Positions 7,755-16,370 of a DNA stretch of 53,884 nt are shown piece by piece. A program made the translations under genes and the position numbers. The stretch is from Propioniciclava sp. (GTDB taxonomy: Bacteria; Actinomycetota; Actinomycetes; Propionibacteriales; Propionibacteriaceae). Within the stretch, counting starts at the first letter, position 1. Every line of letters starts with the position of its first letter. The stretch spans positions 1-53,884 of the forward strand of contig NZ_JARKOT010000008.1 in NCBI RefSeq assembly GCF_029977985.1, written 5' to 3'. A model generated the notes under the pieces. That model had not been told where the DNA came from, did no database searches, and saw only the letters and a program-made list of their open reading frames with translations.

Positions 7755-7993
7755 GGGAGTAGCTCCCAGAACTGGCGACGCGCTGGCATCGAGTGAATGA
7801 CCATCTCGCCACCGCTCTTGAAGATCAGGACGACAGTCTTCAGAAGGCGCGCTTGGGTGTCGAACCCAAGCCGCAGTTCCCGACGCGGCCACTCGTCGTC
7901 TTCGAGGGGCTCGACCCACAAGGACCAGTCCGCAGCCTGAAGCGCGTCCTCAGCGGAGACGCCGTGCTTGAGCGCGCTGGGATGGACCTTCAC
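7751..7993 (-). CDS. small toxin-like protein, BrnT-like fold suspected
   Basis: An 80-aa basic protein whose ATG overlaps the stop of the ribbon-helix-helix gene by four bases, the order antitoxin then toxin. The pattern KHGVSAEDALQAAD, RRELRLGFDTQ, LLKTVVLIF, GGEMVIHSMPARRQF gives alternating strands with a conserved VIHxMPxR end, similar to small toxins paired with RHH antitoxins and reminiscent of BrnT. I cannot name the exact family. Both partners are intact, unlike the neighbouring HigB and Doc pieces, so this is the one TA pair here that could work. Confidence 0.6.
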   Translation of the reverse strand: MKVHPSALKHGVSAEDALQAADWSLWVEPLEDDEWPRRELRLGFDTQARLLKTVVLIFKSGGEMVIHSMPARRQFWELLP

Positions 7994-8238
7994 GCCGCGT
8001 AGGACGCAAGCGCCCGACGGATCGCTTCCGAGCGGGACACGTCGTCCTTCTCGGCTTTGGCGTCCAGCGCCGCGATCTCCTCGGCGGTGAGCCTGACGGC
8101 GATGACCTGCATCGGTTCGGCACCGCGCCCCGGACGGCCGCGGCCCCGCTTCTTCAGCTGGTCGACGTCATAGCCTGCCTCAGCTTCGTCGGCCCACTGT
8201 TGGATCTGCTCCTCGGTCACCCCATCCTCATACACCAT
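7990..8238 (-). CDS. ribbon-helix-helix antitoxin
   Basis: 82 aa with a C-terminal RHH motif: the strand MQVIAVRLT (about 43-51) followed by AEEIAALDAKAEKDDVSRSE and AIRRALASYA, the CopG/MetJ pattern. The N-terminal half is acidic, followed by the basic linker KKRGRGRPGRG, and could neutralise the toxin encoded next. The gene appears leaderless: a TACGAT -10 box ends six bases before the ATG. The same region holds a palindromic operator candidate, so autoregulation by the TA complex is likely. Confidence 0.75.
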   Translation of the reverse strand: MVYEDGVTEEQIQQWADEAEAGYDVDQLKKRGRGRPGRGAEPMQVIAVRLTAEEIAALDAKAEKDDVSRSEAIRRALASYAA

Positions 8239-8244
8239 GGGAGA

Positions 8245-8256
8245 ATCGTATAACGA
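8245..8256 (-). promoter_or_regulatory. -10 box and operator of the RHH toxin-antitoxin pair
   Basis: TACGAT on the minus strand (8250-8245) is a good -10 hexamer, six bases before the ATG at 8238. The overlapping palindrome TCGTATAACGA at 8246-8256 is a plausible RHH operator covering the promoter. Confidence 0.5.
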
Positions 8257-8420
8257 AATGTGGCGGTCGGCGAGGGTCAGCTGGCGACAGGCGGCAAAGG
8301 CGGATGTTCACTGAGCCACCCCTCGCGCGTCTTTGCTCGTTCTAAGGGTGGTGCCTGGTGGCATGCGTGCCGGATCTGAGGCAGGAGGGGTCGCGCCGCT
8401 GTCAGTGGGCGTTCGCGCCC

Positions 8421-8588
8421 TCAGCCGAGGGGTGCGTAGGTCTCGAGGTAGTGGGTGATCTTGCGGCCGAGTTCCTCGTTCATGGCCTTGTCCCGGTTGA
8501 GTGCGTGGCCGGAGTTTGGGAAGACGAGCACATCATGGGCGATGCCGTGGGCCGTGAGGGCGGGTTCCAGGCCGGTCAGGATCCTCAT
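8421..8588 (-). pseudogene. 3' fragment of an alpha/beta-hydrolase (S9/DLH-like) gene
   Basis: The frame encodes 55 aa ending HDVLVFPNSGHALNRDKAMN, EELGRKITHYLETYAPLG, the last part of prolyl-oligopeptidase or dienelactone-hydrolase-like enzymes, including the catalytic-histidine motif SGHAL. The serine and aspartate of the triad, which should lie upstream, are absent: 8589-8780 holds only broken frames. It is a gene relic at the edge of the decayed region. Confidence 0.6.
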
Positions 8589-8782
8589 GGCTACTCATCT
8601 CATCATGGTCCCGGCGCACCAGGGTGGGAGCAGCGCGTCGCGGACGAAGCTCTGTCACCAGGATCTCCCCGCGAGGCGCGGACGAACAGCTTGAATCATT
8701 CCTCGCCAGGACGGCCGGCTCCTGGTTCGCGACCATCCGGATATGCCGCGGGCAGGTTAGCCACTGCCCCCCGCCCCACCTC

Positions 8783-8836
8783 TTGACTGACGATCGGTCA
8801 GTTGTATCCTGAAGCCACCGACTGACCGTCAGTCGG
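8783..8836. promoter_or_regulatory. promoter with two TetR-type operators
   Basis: A promoter TTGACT (8783-8788), 16-bp spacer, TATCCT (8805-8810) reads towards the TetR gene. The palindrome ACTGACGATCGGTCAGT (8786-8802) fills the spacer and a second one, GACTGACCGTCAGTC, covers 8820-8834. The shared half-site CTGAC points to two dimers of the same regulator, blocking polymerase and transcript start. Confidence 0.75.
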
Positions 8837-8851
8837 CCACCCGGAGGAGCC

Positions 8852-9565
8852 ATGGCCCGCGTCGTGAAGCACCCCGACGTCCGCCGCGACGAGATGATGG
8901 ACGCCGCCCTGCGCCTCTGCATGAGCGTGGGCTACGACGCCATGTCGATCGACCAGGTGACCCAGGCCGTCGGCGTCGCCAAAGGGACGTTCTACTACCA
9001 CTTCCCGTCCAAGACGGCCCTGCTGGTGGCGGTCGTCGAACGCTGGGTCGACGACTTGTTCCGCGACCTCGAGGCGCAGGCACCCCACCTCGTGGGCACG
9101 GGCGCCGAGCGGTTCCGCACACTCATGCAACTCGCCACGGCGTGGAAGCTCGAACGCATCGACGCCGCGATGGCGGCCGTCCCGCTGCTCTACAAGCCAG
9201 AGAACCTCGAACTGCGTCACCGCCTGTTCGACTCGTGGATGCGGCGCATGGGCACCCTCGTCCTGCCCCTCATCGAGCTCGGCCACGACGACGGCAGCCT
9301 CGACGTCGTCGACCCACACGCCACCGTCGACGTCGTGCTCGCCATGATGATCGACGGCTCCGCGCGCCTCACCGATCGCGCCTTCGCCGCCGAGACCGAG
9401 GACGAGTACCTGCGCATCTTCACCACCGGCTCCCCGGCCCTCCTGCGCGCCGTCGAGCGCGTGCTCGGCGCGGCGCCCGGCACGTTAGCGCTCCCCGGCG
9501 ACTTCACCGAGACCTACCGCGCGATGCGCGGCCCGTTCCTCGCCGCCCTGCACGGCACCCACTGA
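8852..9565 (+). CDS. TetR-family repressor of the export operon
   Basis: 237 aa. The N-terminal helix-turn-helix is at about residues 12-55 (MDAALRLCMSVGYDAMSIDQ, VTQAVGVAKGTFYYHFPSK), with the usual YYHFPSK end of the recognition helix; the rest is an alpha-helical ligand-binding and dimerisation domain. GGAGGAG stands before the ATG. It heads a four-gene run with the membrane-fusion protein, ABC ATPase and permease (27-bp gap, then overlaps), so it probably represses the whole operon through the two palindromes at 8783-8836. An exported or membrane-active compound is the probable inducer; its identity is not visible. Confidence 0.9.
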   Translation: MARVVKHPDVRRDEMMDAALRLCMSVGYDAMSIDQVTQAVGVAKGTFYYHFPSKTALLVAVVERWVDDLFRDLEAQAPHLVGTGAERFRTLMQLATAWKLERIDAAMAAVPLLYKPENLELRHRLFDSWMRRMGTLVLPLIELGHDDGSLDVVDPHATVDVVLAMMIDGSARLTDRAFAAETEDEYLRIFTTGSPALLRAVERVLGAAPGTLALPGDFTETYRAMRGPFLAALHGTH

Positions 9566-9592
9566 CACCTCTTCCCTCCGAAGGAACCTCCC

Positions 9593-10630
9593 ATGAAGCG
9601 CAACCGCATCGTCGCCGCCGCCGTGATCGCCCTGCTCGTGATCGCCGTCGCGGGCGGCGCCTGGTGGTCCACCCAGAGCGCCCGCACCACCGTGGCAGCG
9701 GCGACGGCGTCCACCCAGACGCTCGACGTCACGGTGAACGCCAAGGGCACGATCGCGCCGGACGCCCAGTCCACCGTCACCGCCCCCGCAGCCGGGACGT
9801 TGGCGTCCGTGGCCGTCACCGACGGCCAGAACGTCGACGCCGGCCAGCTGCTCGGCACGATGGACACCACCCCGCTGGACGCCGCCGTCGCCCGCGCCGA
9901 GGCCGACTACGCCGCCGCCCGGGCCATGCCGACGGGCACCGACCGACTCAACCGCGCCCGTGACGCCGCCACCCACGCCGCCCAGCTCGCCCTCGACGCC
10001 GCCCGCGCCAACCGAGACAAGGCCGAACTCAAGGCGCCGGTCGCCGGCACGGTGCAGTTCACGTCGCTGTCGCTGGCTCCCGGGCTGCCCGCGCTGTTCA
10101 CGACGGCGCCTGGCGTCGCGGTCACCGAGGGCCTGACGCTGTTCACCGTCGTCGAGCCGTCCTCGCTGCGGTTCGACGCGGCCGTCGACGAGTCCGACAT
10201 CGCGGGCGTCCAGGCCGGACAGTCGGCGTCCGTCACCCTCGACGCCTTCGCGGACGAGCCGTTCTCGGGCACCGTGGCGGCGGTGCGTCCGGTGGCGGTG
10301 AGCACGTCGACCGGCGGGGTGGCGTTCACCACCGTGATCACCCTGGACGCCGCCGGCAAGACCCTCATGAACGGCATGACCGGCGATGTGGACATCGCGA
10401 CCGCCTCGATCCCGGACGCCCTCGTCGTGCCCGTGCAGGCGGTCGTCTCGGACGGGGCGGGCCGTTTCGTGTGGGTCATCGACGGCGGCGCCGTGCGCCG
10501 GGTGGCGGTCGAGGTGGGGGCGTCCTCGGACACCCTCACCCAAATCACCTCCGGCCTGGACGCCGGCGTTCAGGTCGCCACGACCAACCTCACCGCGCTG
10601 ACCGAGGGGGCCAGGGTCGATGTCCAGTGA
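9593..10630 (+). CDS. MacA-like periplasmic adaptor (HlyD/RND-type membrane fusion protein)
   Basis: 345 aa with one N-terminal membrane segment (about 6-26, IVAAAVIALLVIAVAGGAWW) and an extracytoplasmic body. The first lipoyl half is near 60-95 (GTLASVAVTDGQNVDAGQLL), then a short alpha-hairpin (about 98-145), the second lipoyl half (ELKAPVAGTVQF), a beta-barrel domain and a membrane-proximal C-terminus. The hairpin is short, as in Gram-positive MacA homologues, which do not need to reach an outer-membrane channel. The ribosome site is GAAGGAACC. The 3' end overlaps the ATPase gene by 11 bp. It should work with the next two proteins in ATP-driven export. Confidence 0.88.
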   Translation: MKRNRIVAAAVIALLVIAVAGGAWWSTQSARTTVAAATASTQTLDVTVNAKGTIAPDAQSTVTAPAAGTLASVAVTDGQNVDAGQLLGTMDTTPLDAAVARAEADYAAARAMPTGTDRLNRARDAATHAAQLALDAARANRDKAELKAPVAGTVQFTSLSLAPGLPALFTTAPGVAVTEGLTLFTVVEPSSLRFDAAVDESDIAGVQAGQSASVTLDAFADEPFSGTVAAVRPVAVSTSTGGVAFTTVITLDAAGKTLMNGMTGDVDIATASIPDALVVPVQAVVSDGAGRFVWVIDGGAVRRVAVEVGASSDTLTQITSGLDAGVQVATTNLTALTEGARVDVQ

Positions 10631-11360
10631 CGCTCCCATCGTCGCGACCCGCGGGCTGACGAAGACTTACGGCAGCGAGCCGAACGTGGTGCACGCGCTG
10701 GCGGGGGTGGACCTGACGGTGCAGCCGGGCGAGTTCGTGGCGGTGATGGGTCCGTCGGGCTGCGGCAAGTCGACCCTGCTGAACCTCATCGGCGGTCTGG
10801 ACACCCCCACCGCGGGGACGATCTCCATCGACGGCACCGACATCGCCACGCTGCCCGACGAGCAGCTCACCACGCTGCGCCGGCGGCGCTTGGGGTTCGT
10901 GTTCCAGTTCTTCAACTTGATCCCCGTGCTCGATGCGACCGAGAACGCGGCCCTCCCGCTCACGCTCGACGGCGCTGCGGACGCCGACGCGCGCGCCACC
11001 GAGTGGTTGCGTCGCGTGGGGCTCGGCGACCGCCTGACGAACCGCCCGGATCAGCTCTCGGGAGGGCAGCAGCAGCGCGTCGCGGTCGCCCGGGCGCTCT
11101 CGACGGATCCGGCGTTGGTGCTGGCCGACGAGCCGACCGGCAACCTCGATTCAGCCTCGGCCACCGAGATCGCCGAACTGCTCGCCACCGTGGCATCCGA
11201 CTGGGGTCGGGCCGTCCTCATGGTCACCCACGACCCGCGGATCGCCAGCTACGCCGACCGGCTCGTCCTCATGCGGGACGGCGCGATCATCGACGACCTC
11301 TCCCTCGACGGCCGTCGCGAGGCCGCCCGCGACGCGATGGATCGGGCGGGCTTGCTGTGA
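10620..11360 (+). CDS. MacB/LolD-type ABC transporter ATPase
   Basis: 246 aa with all ABC motifs: Walker A GPSGCGKSTLL (about 45-55), Q-loop FQFFNLIPVL, signature LSGGQQQRVAVARAL, Walker B VLADEPTGNLD, and H-loop MVTHDPRIASYADR. The EPTGNLD ending and the FNLIPVLDATEN sequence are typical of the MacB/LolD/FtsE-like class that powers mechanotransmission rather than classic substrate import. It starts inside the adaptor gene and its TGA overlaps the GTG start of the permease, so the three subunits are translationally coupled. Confidence 0.93.
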   Translation: MSSDAPIVATRGLTKTYGSEPNVVHALAGVDLTVQPGEFVAVMGPSGCGKSTLLNLIGGLDTPTAGTISIDGTDIATLPDEQLTTLRRRRLGFVFQFFNLIPVLDATENAALPLTLDGAADADARATEWLRRVGLGDRLTNRPDQLSGGQQQRVAVARALSTDPALVLADEPTGNLDSASATEIAELLATVASDWGRAVLMVTHDPRIASYADRLVLMRDGAIIDDLSLDGRREAARDAMDRAGLL

Positions 11361-13879
11361 CCGCCCTCACCCTCGCCTGGCGCTACCTGCGCGGCCGCGG
11401 CTTGCGGTCGGCGCTGACGACGCTCGCCGTGGCGCTGGGGGTCATGCTCGTGTTCGGCCTGAACGGCATCGCCCCGGCGCTCATGGAGGCCTTCACCAAG
11501 TCGATGATGTCGGCCGCCGGCAAGATAGACGTGACCGTGACGAGCGCCTTCCGGCAGCCCTTCGGCACCGACGTCCTCGACACCGTCACCCTGACGCCGG
11601 GTGTCGCGGCGGCGTCCGGGGAGGTTCAGCGGGCCACGCCGCTCATGACCAGCGACGACCTCCTCGACGCGCCGAGCATGATCAACATCGTGGGCCTCGA
11701 CCCGGCCGCCGCCGGCGGCGTCCGGGACTTTCCGCTCAGCCAGGGCCGCCCGCTCGCCTCGGGCGACGGCGACGTGGCCCTGCTGTCGAGCGATCTGGCC
11801 GGACGCCTCGAGGTGCGGGTCGGCGACGAGCTGACCCTGCCGAGCTCGGCCGGAACGACGTCGCTGACGATCGTGGGGCTCTTGTCGACGCCGACCGTGC
11901 CCGGTCAGGAGCAGCTCTACGTGCCGCTCGCCGCCGCCCAGAACCTGTTCGCCCTGGGCAACCGCATCACGGTCGTGGAGGCGGCCCTCACCCCGGACGC
12001 CGACCGCGCCGCCGTCGAGGACAACCTGCGCAGGCGCCTCGGCGACTCCTACAGCGTGGGCGGGCTGTCGTCGAACGCGACGCTGATCGCGAGCATGCAA
12101 GTCTCGCAGTTCGCGTTCAACCTGTTTGGAGTTTTCGCCCTGGCCACGGCCGGGTTCATCATCGCGAACTCGTTCCGGACCGTCATCGCTGAGCGGCGCC
12201 GCGACATCGGCATGCTGCGCGCGATCGGGGCCCCGCGGCGGATGATCAGCAGAATGTTCCTGGCCGAGTCGCTGCTGCAAGGGGTGATCGGAACGGCGCT
12301 GGGGCTGGTGCTCGGGTGGCTGCTCGCGGCGGGTGCGTTCGCGGCGATGGTGCCTGTGATGAAGCGGTATCTCAAGCTGGAGATCGGGCCGCCTCTGTTC
12401 GAGCCGCAGACGTGGGCGGTCGCGATCGGTCTGGGGCTGGGGGTGACCGTGCTGGCGGCGCTGCTGCCCGCGCGGGCGGCGTCCACGATCACACCGCTCG
12501 ACGCGATGCGTCCGCCGATCGCGGAAGTGCACCGGCTCGTGGCCGGACGCCGCGCGTTGCTGGGCGTCGGGCTGGTGGCGGTGTCGGCGTTCATGCTGGC
12601 CTCGCGCGTGCCGACGTGGGTGGCGGTCGGGTCGGTGGTGTTCCTCGTGGCGATCGCGCTGGTGACGCCGGCGATCGTGAACCCGCTGGCGTCGGCGTTC
12701 GGATCGGCGGTGGAGTTGCTGTTCGCGCGGGAGGGGGCCATCGCGCGCTCGAATCTGCAGCGGAACCCCGGCCGCTCGGCGACGACCGTGACGGCCGTGA
12801 TGCTCGGGCTGGCGTCCATCGTGGCGATGTTGACCGTGGTGTCGTCGATCTTCGCGGGGTTCATGACCTACATCGACAAGTCCATGGGCTCGGACTACCT
12901 GGTCATCCCGGGGTCGATCGTGCTGCAGGAGGGGAATGTGGCCGCCGGGCCGCGCCTGGGGAACGAGCTGCGGTCGGTGCCGGGGGTGGCGTCCGTGGCG
13001 TCCCTGCGGGTGGCGAACGGCAAGCTGAACGGCCACGACGTGCAGGCCATCGGGATCGACCCGGTGGAGTATCCGAAGGTCGCGTCGCTGGAGTGGAACG
13101 GGGCGTCGTCGGATGCTGCATTCGGGCAGTTGGCGTCCGGGCGGTGGCTCATCGCCAACGGCATCTTCGCGTCCCAGGCCGGGCTCGAGCCCGGTCAGGC
13201 GGTGACCCTGGAGACGCCGAACGGACGCCGCACCTACTTCGTGGCCGGCATCGGGAACGACTACCTGAACGCGAAGCTGTCGACGATCTACGTGTCGCAG
13301 GACCTGCTGGCGCGCGACTTCGCGACCACGAACGACCTGATGTTCCTGCTCGATCGCGATCCGGGGTCGGACGCCGCCGCCGTCGGTCGGGCGGTGGAGG
13401 CCGTCGTGGCGGACTACCCCGCGTTCACCGTGCACTCCACGCAGGAGTGGCGGGCCGAGCAGCAGACCACGTTCAACGGGACCCTGTTCATCTTCTACGG
13501 GCTCATCGCCGTGCTGGCCCTGCCGAGCCTGCTGGCACTGATGAACACCCTGGCCATCTCGGTGTTGGCCCGGACCCGCGAGATCGGCATGCTGCGCGCC
13601 GTCGGCGCCACGCGGCGTCAGGTGAAGCGGATGGTCATGGCCGAGTCCCTGCTGCTGACGTTGATCGGCATTGCGTTCGGGGTCCTGAGTGGGCTGTGGC
13701 TCGGCTATGCGCTGGTGGTGGCGATGTCCAACGTCGGCTGGGAGATGCCCTGGAGCTTCCCGTTCGACGGGGTGGTGGTGACGATCGTGGTGGGGTTGAT
13801 CTTCGGGGTCCTCGCATCCGTCGCGCCCGCGCGATCGGCGGCACAGTTGGACGTCGTCGAGGCACTGCATCAGGAGTGA
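11357..13879 (+). CDS. MacB-like ABC permease with two FtsX domains
   Basis: 840 aa. The GTG at 11357 overlaps the stop of the ATPase gene (GTGA) and gives VTALTLAWRYLRGRGLRSAL, the usual start of such permeases. A first membrane helix (about 20-40) is followed by a large extracytoplasmic region, then an FtsX core (about 245-375: FGVFALATAGFIIANSFRT... ERRRDIGMLRAIGAPRRMI), a second unit and another FtsX core near the C-terminus (ALPSLLALMNTLAISVLART, REIGMLRAVGATRRQVKRMV). The duplicated form acts as a complete membrane part for one ATPase dimer. It closes the TetR-adaptor-ATPase-permease operon. Confidence 0.9.
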   Translation: MTALTLAWRYLRGRGLRSALTTLAVALGVMLVFGLNGIAPALMEAFTKSMMSAAGKIDVTVTSAFRQPFGTDVLDTVTLTPGVAAASGEVQRATPLMTSDDLLDAPSMINIVGLDPAAAGGVRDFPLSQGRPLASGDGDVALLSSDLAGRLEVRVGDELTLPSSAGTTSLTIVGLLSTPTVPGQEQLYVPLAAAQNLFALGNRITVVEAALTPDADRAAVEDNLRRRLGDSYSVGGLSSNATLIASMQVSQFAFNLFGVFALATAGFIIANSFRTVIAERRRDIGMLRAIGAPRRMISRMFLAESLLQGVIGTALGLVLGWLLAAGAFAAMVPVMKRYLKLEIGPPLFEPQTWAVAIGLGLGVTVLAALLPARAASTITPLDAMRPPIAEVHRLVAGRRALLGVGLVAVSAFMLASRVPTWVAVGSVVFLVAIALVTPAIVNPLASAFGSAVELLFAREGAIARSNLQRNPGRSATTVTAVMLGLASIVAMLTVVSSIFAGFMTYIDKSMGSDYLVIPGSIVLQEGNVAAGPRLGNELRSVPGVASVASLRVANGKLNGHDVQAIGIDPVEYPKVASLEWNGASSDAAFGQLASGRWLIANGIFASQAGLEPGQAVTLETPNGRRTYFVAGIGNDYLNAKLSTIYVSQDLLARDFATTNDLMFLLDRDPGSDAAAVGRAVEAVVADYPAFTVHSTQEWRAEQQTTFNGTLFIFYGLIAVLALPSLLALMNTLAISVLARTREIGMLRAVGATRRQVKRMVMAESLLLTLIGIAFGVLSGLWLGYALVVAMSNVGWEMPWSFPFDGVVVTIVVGLIFGVLASVAPARSAAQLDVVEALHQE

Positions 13880-13970
13880 GTGACGCGACCGTGTCCTCGC
13901 TCGGTGCGCCCTCGCCGGTTTCGGCGCGTGGGGCAGCTGCAAGCGGGTCGGATAAATCACAGTGGCGAAA

Positions 13971-13992
13971 TTATCCACAACTGCCCTAGAGT
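13971..13992 (+). promoter_or_regulatory. leaderless promoter with an embedded DnaA box
   Basis: TAGAGT at 13987-13992 is a -10 box exactly six bases before the ATG of the Fic gene, so the transcript should start at the A of the start codon. A perfect DnaA box TTATCCACA lies at 13971-13979, in the spacer just upstream of the -10 element. The -35 region is weak. Confidence 0.5.
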
Positions 13993-13998
13993 TCAATT

Positions 13999-15228
13999 AT
14001 GGATCTTGACCTGTTCCAGAACCCGCTGATGGGCACCCTCGTTCCCATCAGCGGCTTCTCACCCGATGGCGCTCCGTGGAGTCACAAGGCCTTCTTACCC
14101 AACCCACTTCCTGATGCCAGCCCCGAACTCACGGGAGCCGCCTACCGAGGCGTCGCGGAAGCGCGTGCCGCCCTCAGTGCACTCGATGCCACCGCGCAAC
14201 GTCTTCCCAACCCACGCCTCTTCCGCCGATCCACTCTCCGGCTCGAAGCACACTCCACGGCCGCACTCGAGGGCACCTACGAACCGCTGGTGCGCGTTCT
14301 GGCAGCAGACGAGGAGGAGGCGGCAGACCCCTCGCTCCGCGAGGTCATCAACTATCTGGTCGTGGCCGAGACCGCTTTCGCATGGAACGAGGAGGGACGG
14401 CCGTGGAGTACCGCATCGCTGGCAACCCTCCAGGCTCTCCTCGTGGAAGGCACCGCCTCCGAGCGCGAGGAGTCCGGCGAGATCCGACGCATCCAGGTTG
14501 TGATCGGTCGCCGACCCGAAGCCGACCCGCGGACGCCGCCCATCCAAGCAGCACGCTTTGTGCCGCCACCACCCGGGGCGGACCTTGAGGCCCGAGTCCG
14601 GGACTTGCTGGGGTGGATGCAGGTCGCTCCCCGGCCCGAGATCGATCCTGTTGTTGCTGCGGCCATGGGCCATTACGCATTCGAGGCGCTCCACCCGTTC
14701 CACGACGGAAACGGGCGACTCGGCCGCCTCTTCATCGTGCTCCAACTCCACAAAGCCGGCGTACTGACCGAGCCGACATTGTCCGTCTCGCCCTGGTTCG
14801 AGTCTCGGCGCACCGGCTACTTCGACGCGCTGATGGGCGTCTCCACCCATGGCGACTGGCCCACATGGGTCGAGTTCTTTGCCCAGGGGCTCGCCGAGTC
14901 CGCCCGCACCACCCATCGGCGCATGCTGTCGTTGGCCGACCTTCAGGAGCAGTTGAAGGGTCGGGTGCAAGAATCGAGCCTGCGCTCGATGAAGGCATCC
15001 GCCTTGATCGATTTCGCCGTGGGGCAGCCCACCTTCACTATTCGACAAGCATCCGACGGCATCGGCATGGCCTACCAGGGCACCAAGAAGCTCGTCGACA
15101 AGCTTGTCCATCTCGGCATCATCGCTCCCTACGGCGCCCGCACCTACAACCGCCGGTTCCACGCCCCCGCCGTCATGGACGTCCTGCTCGGCCACACCCG
15201 CCCCGAACCTCCGGCGCACGATCGGTAG
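13999..15228 (+). CDS. Fic-family AMP-transferase with inhibitory helix and winged-helix tail
   Basis: 409 aa. The Fic core carries the full catalytic motif HPFHDGNGRLGR at about 233-244, so the enzyme should transfer AMP (or a related nucleotide group) to hydroxyl side chains of a target protein. The N-terminal inhibitory motif TAALEG (about 91-96) fits the [S/T]xxxE[G/N] pattern of class II Fic proteins, in which the glutamate blocks ATP; no separate antitoxin gene is needed. The C-terminus (about 325-395) looks like a winged helix (PTFTIRQASDGIGMAYQGTK), common in this class. Expression appears leaderless from TAGAGT. Targets are not predictable. Confidence 0.9.
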   Translation: MDLDLFQNPLMGTLVPISGFSPDGAPWSHKAFLPNPLPDASPELTGAAYRGVAEARAALSALDATAQRLPNPRLFRRSTLRLEAHSTAALEGTYEPLVRVLAADEEEAADPSLREVINYLVVAETAFAWNEEGRPWSTASLATLQALLVEGTASEREESGEIRRIQVVIGRRPEADPRTPPIQAARFVPPPPGADLEARVRDLLGWMQVAPRPEIDPVVAAAMGHYAFEALHPFHDGNGRLGRLFIVLQLHKAGVLTEPTLSVSPWFESRRTGYFDALMGVSTHGDWPTWVEFFAQGLAESARTTHRRMLSLADLQEQLKGRVQESSLRSMKASALIDFAVGQPTFTIRQASDGIGMAYQGTKKLVDKLVHLGIIAPYGARTYNRRFHAPAVMDVLLGHTRPEPPAHDR

Positions 15229-15310
15229 ATCAGTCCATATGGATCATGGCCGGTCACACAATGTTCCAGAATGAGCCGTTGTGGATCGTTTCGTGACGTG
15301 CTTGGCGTCG

Positions 15311-16270
15311 TCAGCCGTAGAGCGTCCCCACCCGCGCTGCAACCTCGGCCATCTGGTCGCGGAGGTCGTCGGGCTCCAGCACCTCGACCCAGTCGCCGAG
15401 GCCCAGCAGGACGCCGACGGCGCCGCGGAGCGTCCCGACATCGACGCGCACGACCGCGGCACCGTCTGCGCCGTCCTCCACCACCGGGGGACGCCGCGCG
15501 ACGAACTCGATCTGCCGCAGCGTGATCGGCACGTGTTCGCGCGGGACGCGGATGCGCACCGCGTACGCCGGCTGCTCCTGCCACGCACTGCGCAGCTCCT
15601 GCCACGTGGCGCGCAGGTCGAGCCGGGCCGGACGCCGCGCCGCCTCCTCCAACACTCGGAACGACCGGATCCGGCTCACCCGGAAGGTGTGCGGACGCCC
15701 CCGGTGCGCCGCCACGAGATACCAGGTGGGGCCGGCCAGGACGAGGCCCCACGGATCGACGGTGCGGCGTCCACCCTGGCCGGACGCCAGGGCCTCGTAG
15801 TCGATCCAGAGCCGACGGTCGGACCAGACGGCCTCGAAGAGCTCGTCGAGCGCACCCACCGGCGCCGACTTCCCGGACCACCCGCCCGGGTCGATCACGA
15901 TCCGGTCGAGGGTGCGGCCGACGGCGCCCGCCTCGGCGTCCGGTAGCCCCGTCGCGAGCTTCCGCAACCCCTGGGCGAAGGCAGGACCGAGGCCGAGGGC
16001 GTCCGCCACCTGGCCGCCGCCGGCGACGAAGAGGGCGCGGGCCTCGTCGGGGGTGAGCGCCTCGGCGTCCGGCGTGTAGCCCGGCACCAACGCGTACCCA
16101 CCGGCGCGGCCACGCTCGGCGAACACCGGGACGCCGGCGAGCGACAACGCCTCGATGTCGCGCATGACGGTGCGCGGGGTCACCTCCACCCGGCGCGCCA
16201 GCTCGGCTGCGCTGAGGCGTCCGTGCTGGCGCAGCAGGCCCACGAGGGTGAGCAGACGATCCGCGCGCAT
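15311..16270 (-). CDS. YafY-type HTH and WYL-domain regulator
   Basis: 319 aa from the ATG at 16270 (MRADRLLTLVGLLRQHGRLS). The N-terminal winged helix spans about 1-60 (SAAELARRVEVTPRTVMRDI), and the WYL domain lies at about 125-220, including RLWIDYEAL, VDPWGLVLAGPTWYLVAAHR and the RTFRVSRI-like stretch FRVSRIRSFRVL. A C-terminal WCX-type region follows. The longer start at 16309 is possible but would lie inside the operator. It is divergent from the TIGR03086 gene, and a perfect inverted repeat in the shared promoter is the probable target. WYL regulators commonly control a divergent neighbour and sense ligands or nucleic acid; the signal here is unknown. Confidence 0.88.
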   Translation of the reverse strand: MRADRLLTLVGLLRQHGRLSAAELARRVEVTPRTVMRDIEALSLAGVPVFAERGRAGGYALVPGYTPDAEALTPDEARALFVAGGGQVADALGLGPAFAQGLRKLATGLPDAEAGAVGRTLDRIVIDPGGWSGKSAPVGALDELFEAVWSDRRLWIDYEALASGQGGRRTVDPWGLVLAGPTWYLVAAHRGRPHTFRVSRIRSFRVLEEAARRPARLDLRATWQELRSAWQEQPAYAVRIRVPREHVPITLRQIEFVARRPPVVEDGADGAAVVRVDVGTLRGAVGVLLGLGDWVEVLEPDDLRDQMAEVAARVGTLYG

Positions 16271-16293
16271 GCGCCAAGATTCGCATGAATACA

Positions 16294-16308
16294 TGACATT
16301 CGGTGTCA
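16294..16308. promoter_or_regulatory. inverted repeat in divergent promoter, probable WYL-regulator operator
   Basis: TGACATTCGGTGTCA has perfect five-base arms (TGACA and TGTCA) around a five-base centre. It lies 24 bp from the regulator start and about 60 bp from the TIGR03086 gene, so one bound dimer could affect both. Confidence 0.5.
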
Positions 16309-16370
16309 CTGATCGGGTCGCAAAGTGGTGTCACCGGCCCAGAAGGGGCCCCGAACCCGAGGAGATCACC

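Noticed and set aside
7272-7919. 215-codon minus-strand frame
   Set aside because: It covers the HigB and Doc fragments and part of the toxin gene in other frames, and has shadow-frame composition.
12316-13989. 557-codon plus-strand frame inside the MacB-like permease gene
   Set aside because: Arg/Gly-rich shadow of the permease in another frame.
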